Shown here: one piece after another, positions 32,700-34,432 of the stretch | Layout: each line of letters opens with the position of its first letter | Position numbering within the stretch: position 1 is the stretch's first letter | Assembly: GCA_902547295.1 (NCBI GenBank) | Contig: CACCNJ010000011.1 | Coordinates: forward strand, 1 to 34,432 | Origin: an uncultured SAR86 cluster bacterium | GTDB lineage: Bacteria > Pseudomonadota > Gammaproteobacteria > Magnimaribacterales > D2472 | Reading direction: 5' to 3' | Length of the DNA stretch: 34,432 bases | Program-made: the position numbers and the translations under genes | The notes under the pieces: generated by a model | What the model was told of the DNA's origin: nothing | Seen by the model: only the letters and a program-made list of their open reading frames with translations | Database searches by the model: none

Positions 32700-32838
32700 A
32701 AAACTTACATTAGAAAAAAAAGTGTGCCCAGTTTGCAGTAAACCATTTTCTTGGAGAAAGAAGTGGAAAAAAAATTGGTCAAACGTAATTTATTGTAGTG
32801 AAAGATGTAGAAAGTCTAAGAAGCTAAAGTTAAATTAA
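32692..32838 (+). CDS. DUF2256 zinc-ribbon-like small protein (TTG start)
   Basis: A 48-residue frame reads, after [29 protein letters not shown] then [11 protein letters not shown] and a lysine-rich tail. The CxxC...CxxxC cysteines and the WRKKW...W...YCSxRCR core are diagnostic of DUF2256, a tiny metal-binding family of unknown role. The only usable start in frame is TTG at 32692; an upstream in-frame TAG lies at 32683-32685. AGG at 32684-32686 is a fair ribosome site. The start overlaps the DUF1285 stop by 8 nt. Its 3' end overlaps the convergent DUF885 gene by 23 nt. It is easily missed because it is so short and lacks ATG. Confidence 0.85.
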   Translation: MHKKLTLEKKVCPVCSKPFSWRKKWKKNWSNVIYCSERCRKSKKLKLN

Positions 32839-34432
32839 TCCATTCATCAATATAAAACTCTAGTAAATCTAAAGGTAGGGAGCCTCTTTTAAGCACTTCA
32901 TAATGAAAATCTTTAATATCATATTTATCACCCAATAACTTTTCAGCTTTATTTCTAAGCTCTAAGATTTTTAACTGTCCAATTTTGTATGCTAGTGCTT
33001 GACCAGGCCATGCTATATACCTATCTACCTCATTATTAATATCTAAAATAGATTTGGCTGAGTTTTCTATAAATAGATTTACGGCTTCTTCTCTAGACCA
33101 GCCTTTATAATGCATTCCTGTATCGACAACCAATCTTATAGCTCGCCACATATCATAGGTAAGCTGACCAAATTTATCGTACGGGTCATCATAAATGCCC
33201 ATAAATTCACCAAGTTCCTCGCTATACAAACCCCAACCCTCAACAAATGCAGTTATACCTTGATATTTTCTAAATGATGGAACATTTTCTAATTCTTGAG
33301 CAATAGAGATTTGAAAATGATGACCGGGAACAGCTTCATGAACTGTCAAAACAGGAATTTCATATTTTGGCCTAGATTCAGGTTTGTAAAGATTTGCATA
33401 AAAATATCCAGGTCTGCCAGGACTTGGACTATTGTAATATGCAGTTGTTGTAAAAGGTGCAGATTCATCAGGGATTGGTATAACACCATAGGGCGCTCTA
33501 GGAAAAACTTTAAATATTTTTGTTAACAATGGATCTATTGTTTTTGACATGATGAGGTATGCATTGAAAAGATCTTCAGAATTATCATAATAAAATCTTG
33601 GACTTGTTCTTAAATAATTTAAGAATGAATTAAAATCACCATCCCAATTAACTTGTTTAATAATTTCATCCATCTCTGAGCGAATTCTTTCAATTTCATC
33701 TAATCCAATTTGATGAATCTCATCTGGTGTGAGTTCAGTTGTTGTGAAGTATTTTGCAAGATACTCATAATAATCTTTTCCACCTGGAACATCTCCTATG
33801 CCAATAGTGTCTCTTGATTTAATTAAGTATTCATTTTTTAAAAATATATTTAATCTTTGGTACGCAGGGTTGATTTCGTTAATTATTAGAAATTTAGCAT
33901 CTTCAATAAGTTTATTTTTTTCTTCTATACTTATTATTGATTCGTCTGCATTCAAAAAAACTTGTAAATATGGATTATTATCAATATCTGTATTAAGTAT
34001 TGCATCAATTTGAGTTACAACACCTTCTACTATTATTTTAGGTTGTGTTATGCCTTTAGACAGACCTTCTTTATTAATTTCAAGGGAATTATTAATATTA
34101 GCTGAGAATTGTTTTAGCCTTGATAGCCAATCAAAATAATCCTCTTTTGATGTATAAACTAATCTATTACCAGTTTCATAAAAACTTTGAATACCACCAC
34201 GTTGATTTAGCCTTAAAAAGTAAGTTGGGAAGTCTGACAAACCTATGCTACTTTTTAGACCAAATTCTTTTAATTTATAGTTAAGTTGATTTTCTTCGCT
34301 TAATTTAGACTGATCAATTGAATATAACTGATTGAGCGATTCGATTTCCGATGATCTCTCTTCAATAAATTGTATTATGCTATTAGGGTTAATTTTATCG
34401 TTTGATCTTTTGTCACCTACATAAGATGCAAA
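32816..34432 (-). CDS. DUF885 family peptidase, 5' end beyond the window (partial)
   Basis: The frame is open to the right edge, so at least 538 residues are present and the N-terminus, probably with a signal peptide, is missing. [10 protein letters not shown] (codons at 33311-33340) is the zinc motif of the DUF885 peptidases. [13 protein letters not shown] follows as the third-ligand region, and [13 protein letters not shown] sits near the C-terminus. [19 protein letters not shown] and [10 protein letters not shown] are also typical. The family hydrolyses peptides in the periplasm or outside the cell. A TTG at 34238-34240 is not the start, because the upstream codons (for example FPTYF preceded by GIGLSD-like sequence) continue in family-like sequence. 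It converges on the DUF2256 gene. Confidence 0.92.
   Translation of the reverse strand, partial: FASYVGDKRSNDKINPNSIIQFIEERSSEIESLNQLYSIDQSKLSEENQLNYKLKEFGLKSSIGLSDFPTYFLRLNQRGGIQSFYETGNRLVYTSKEDYFDWLSRLKQFSANINNSLEINKEGLSKGITQPKIIVEGVVTQIDAILNTDIDNNPYLQVFLNADESIISIEEKNKLIEDAKFLIINEINPAYQRLNIFLKNEYLIKSRDTIGIGDVPGGKDYYEYLAKYFTTTELTPDEIHQIGLDEIERIRSEMDEIIKQVNWDGDFNSFLNYLRTSPRFYYDNSEDLFNAYLIMSKTIDPLLTKIFKVFPRAPYGVIPIPDESAPFTTTAYYNSPSPGRPGYFYANLYKPESRPKYEIPVLTVHEAVPGHHFQISIAQELENVPSFRKYQGITAFVEGWGLYSEELGEFMGIYDDPYDKFGQLTYDMWRAIRLVVDTGMHYKGWSREEAVNLFIENSAKSILDINNEVDRYIAWPGQALAYKIGQLKILELRNKAEKLLGDKYDIKDFHYEVLKRGSLPLDLLEFYIDEWINLTLAS

Noticed and set aside
34238-34240. A TTG start that would make the DUF885 gene complete in the window
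   Set aside because: The frame stays open to base 34432 and the family's N-terminal part would be missing, so the gene is partial.
1-34432. CRISPR arrays, insertion sequences, integrases, prophage or toxin-antitoxin genes
   Set aside because: No spaced direct repeats, terminal inverted repeats or corresponding protein motifs were seen.

Overview
The window is about 34.4 kb of AT-rich, very compact bacterial chromosome (GC roughly one third, estimated by eye). Its gene order lolC/lolD - exbB/exbD - msbA/lpxK - kdsB - murB is a gammaproteobacterial arrangement. Together with low GC, tiny intergenic gaps, a TonB-dependent receptor, TPR-sulfotransferases, a BCCT osmolyte carrier and DUF885/gamma-glutamyltransferase peptidases, it points to a streamlined marine gammaproteobacterium of the SAR86 type. 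The taxonomic call is an inference. No phage, IS element, CRISPR array or plasmid signature was seen, so I read the window as chromosomal core plus lineage-specific uptake genes.

Layout. 1-8255: the 3' end of a TPR-sulfotransferase, an S51 peptidase with a small membrane protein, a YdjA-like nitroreductase (-), a 47-codon membrane micro-ORF, a BCCT carrier (-), a TonB-dependent receptor with a possible 13-codon leader peptide, the only convincing intrinsic terminator, and a second, complete TPR-sulfotransferase. 8295-12608: a MAPEG-like protein, a secreted four-cysteine protein (-), gamma-glutamyltransferase, a class V aminotransferase, and an MBL-fold protein with a degenerate metal motif (-). 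12676-17243: tRNA-Ser(UGA) running directly into a thioesterase, an HD-domain protein related to PhnZ, a DUF3089 hydrolase, a secreted alpha/beta hydrolase and a GPH-type sugar symporter. 17232-18659 (-): a DUF349 protein. 18693-32838: fifteen same-strand genes with gaps of at most about 13 nt, many overlapping: trpS, an MFS exporter, hemH, a DECR-like SDR, an aldehyde dehydrogenase, lolC/F, lolD, exbB, exbD, an msbA-lpxK fusion, kdsB, murB, a LysE exporter, DUF1285, DUF2256. 32816-34432 (-): a DUF885 peptidase that runs off the right edge.

How the genes work together. The long right-hand operon is an envelope block: lipoprotein release to LolA (lolC/F + lolD), proton-driven ExbB/ExbD, lipid A 4'-phosphorylation and flipping (MsbA-LpxK on one polypeptide), CMP-Kdo supply (KdsB) and a peptidoglycan precursor step (MurB), joined to trpS and the last step of heme synthesis. 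The left half is mostly nutrient capture: outer-membrane TonB uptake, betaine-type uptake, peptide and ester hydrolysis, and sugar symport.

Most notable points: the in-frame MsbA-LpxK fusion; a recurring layout in which a -10-like box lies 6-10 nt before the start codon with no Shine-Dalgarno sequence (possible leaderless transcripts), including two divergent pairs with back-to-back boxes; repeated overlap of convergent 3' ends; a 13-codon ORF with a near-perfect ribosome binding site before the TonB receptor; and two sulfotransferase paralogues flanking that receptor.
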